This document shows positions 63,391 through 64,000 of a stretch of 64,000 nt of DNA, one piece after another; the first letter of the stretch is position 1; the number at the start of each line of letters is the position of its first letter. The position numbers were made by a program, and so were the translations under genes. This DNA comes from Paralichthys olivaceus (lineage: Eukaryota > Chordata > Actinopteri > Pleuronectiformes > Paralichthyidae), in contig NC_091107.1 in assembly GCF_024713975.1 (NCBI RefSeq), forward strand, positions 14,063,501 to 14,127,500, read 5' to 3'. The notes below the pieces were generated by a model. That model was not told the origin of the DNA. It was given only the letters and a program-made list of their open reading frames with translations, and did not search any database.

Positions 63391-64000
63391 TCAGCAAAGA
63401 TGATTACATTAATGCAATTGTGATGGTGTACATTGTGATTCTGGATGGAGCTAGAAAGGAACTCTTACTATGTCATATCTGGGACTGAGATTTGCTGCAT
63501 TATGGGAAGTGTAGGATCTACCCTGCTCGACCACTCTTCACAATATCAACCGATTGTATCCAAATTGACACAAACTGAGTCAATACTGGGTTAACTCTAC
63601 CCAGTACCAATGATCTGAGTTGTGCTATTTTTTTATTAGTGTTGGCTTACTTACTCATTCTGAAACATGGCCACCATGACCATGTCTTAGGCAAGACAAC
63701 ACTCAAGAGCTGGCGTATATTATAACACTTCACATCCATGTTGTTTTTTAGTTTGGGTAAATAGTCCAACAGTTGAAAACAGTATGAAACTAGAATAGCA
63801 TTCAATTGTAGTATATGTCTGTAAAGGCCCAACAGTTCTAACATCCAATCAAGCTGCACCAAATGAGAGTCACACACTCATAGATATCATTTATAAAAAT
63901 CTGTCTGCCCCCCCCCTCGAGCTCCATGAATTATCTACCCACGCCACATCTTTTCATACATTTCGTAGAAATCCCTCCAACACACCGTCCTGCACAACCT

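Larger units (their letters stand above)
58918..64000. other. Intergenic, only repeat fragments
   Basis: No splice-bounded coding sequence was found after the plus-strand Thy-1-like gene. ATTAAA at 59071-59076 could be its polyadenylation signal. The 138-codon frame at 62275-62691 has no recognisable features. Confidence 0.5.

Overview
This window looks like a teleost fish nuclear genome, probably a percomorph. The genes have many small exons with GT/AG junctions, the DNA is AT-rich with long (CA)n/(TG)n microsatellites, and short fish-type interspersed repeats and foldback MITEs are common. There is no bacterial or viral gene organisation. All exon models below come from reading splice sites and protein similarity directly, because the genes are too fragmented to appear as long ORFs.

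Four genes can be reconstructed completely, with reading phase kept through every junction. (1) ubash3b (Sts-1/TULA-2) is on the minus strand, 36980 to 19622, with 14 coding exons and 643 aa. It has UBA, 2H-phosphodiesterase, SH3 and histidine-phosphatase domains. (2) f11r (JAM-A) is on the minus strand, 46069 to 39665, with 10 coding exons and 297 aa. It has two Ig domains, one transmembrane segment and a PDZ-binding tail. (3) and (4) are two Thy-1-like GPI-anchored Ig proteins arranged head to head: one on the minus strand (50503 to 49783, 153 aa, with a TATA promoter and a non-coding first exon near 51.1 kb), the other on the plus strand (56506 to 58917, 174 aa). They share exon phases, a 107-nt last exon and an unusual five-cysteine pattern. 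Between them lies a broken copy of the plus gene's 5' end (53.69-53.95 kb) and the remains of a hAT-type transposase with a TTF/ZMYM-like zinc finger (54.87-55.74 kb).

The left third (0-17.6 kb) is mostly repeats and sequence I cannot assign. At 17.07-17.62 kb there is a convincing first coding exon of an unidentified minus-strand gene, with a CCAAT/ETS-type promoter behind it and a 55-bp minisatellite between the two. The rest of that gene was not found. The right end (59-64 kb) contains only repeat fragments.

The most interesting observations are: complementary (CA)37 and (UG)34 tracts that begin 8 and 11 nt after the 5' splice sites of ubash3b introns 1 and 3, so they flank exons 2-3 in one pre-mRNA; the divergent Thy-1-like cluster with its relic copy; and the unidentified gene start at 17.2 kb. 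No CRISPR array, rRNA, intact tRNA or intact mobile element was found.
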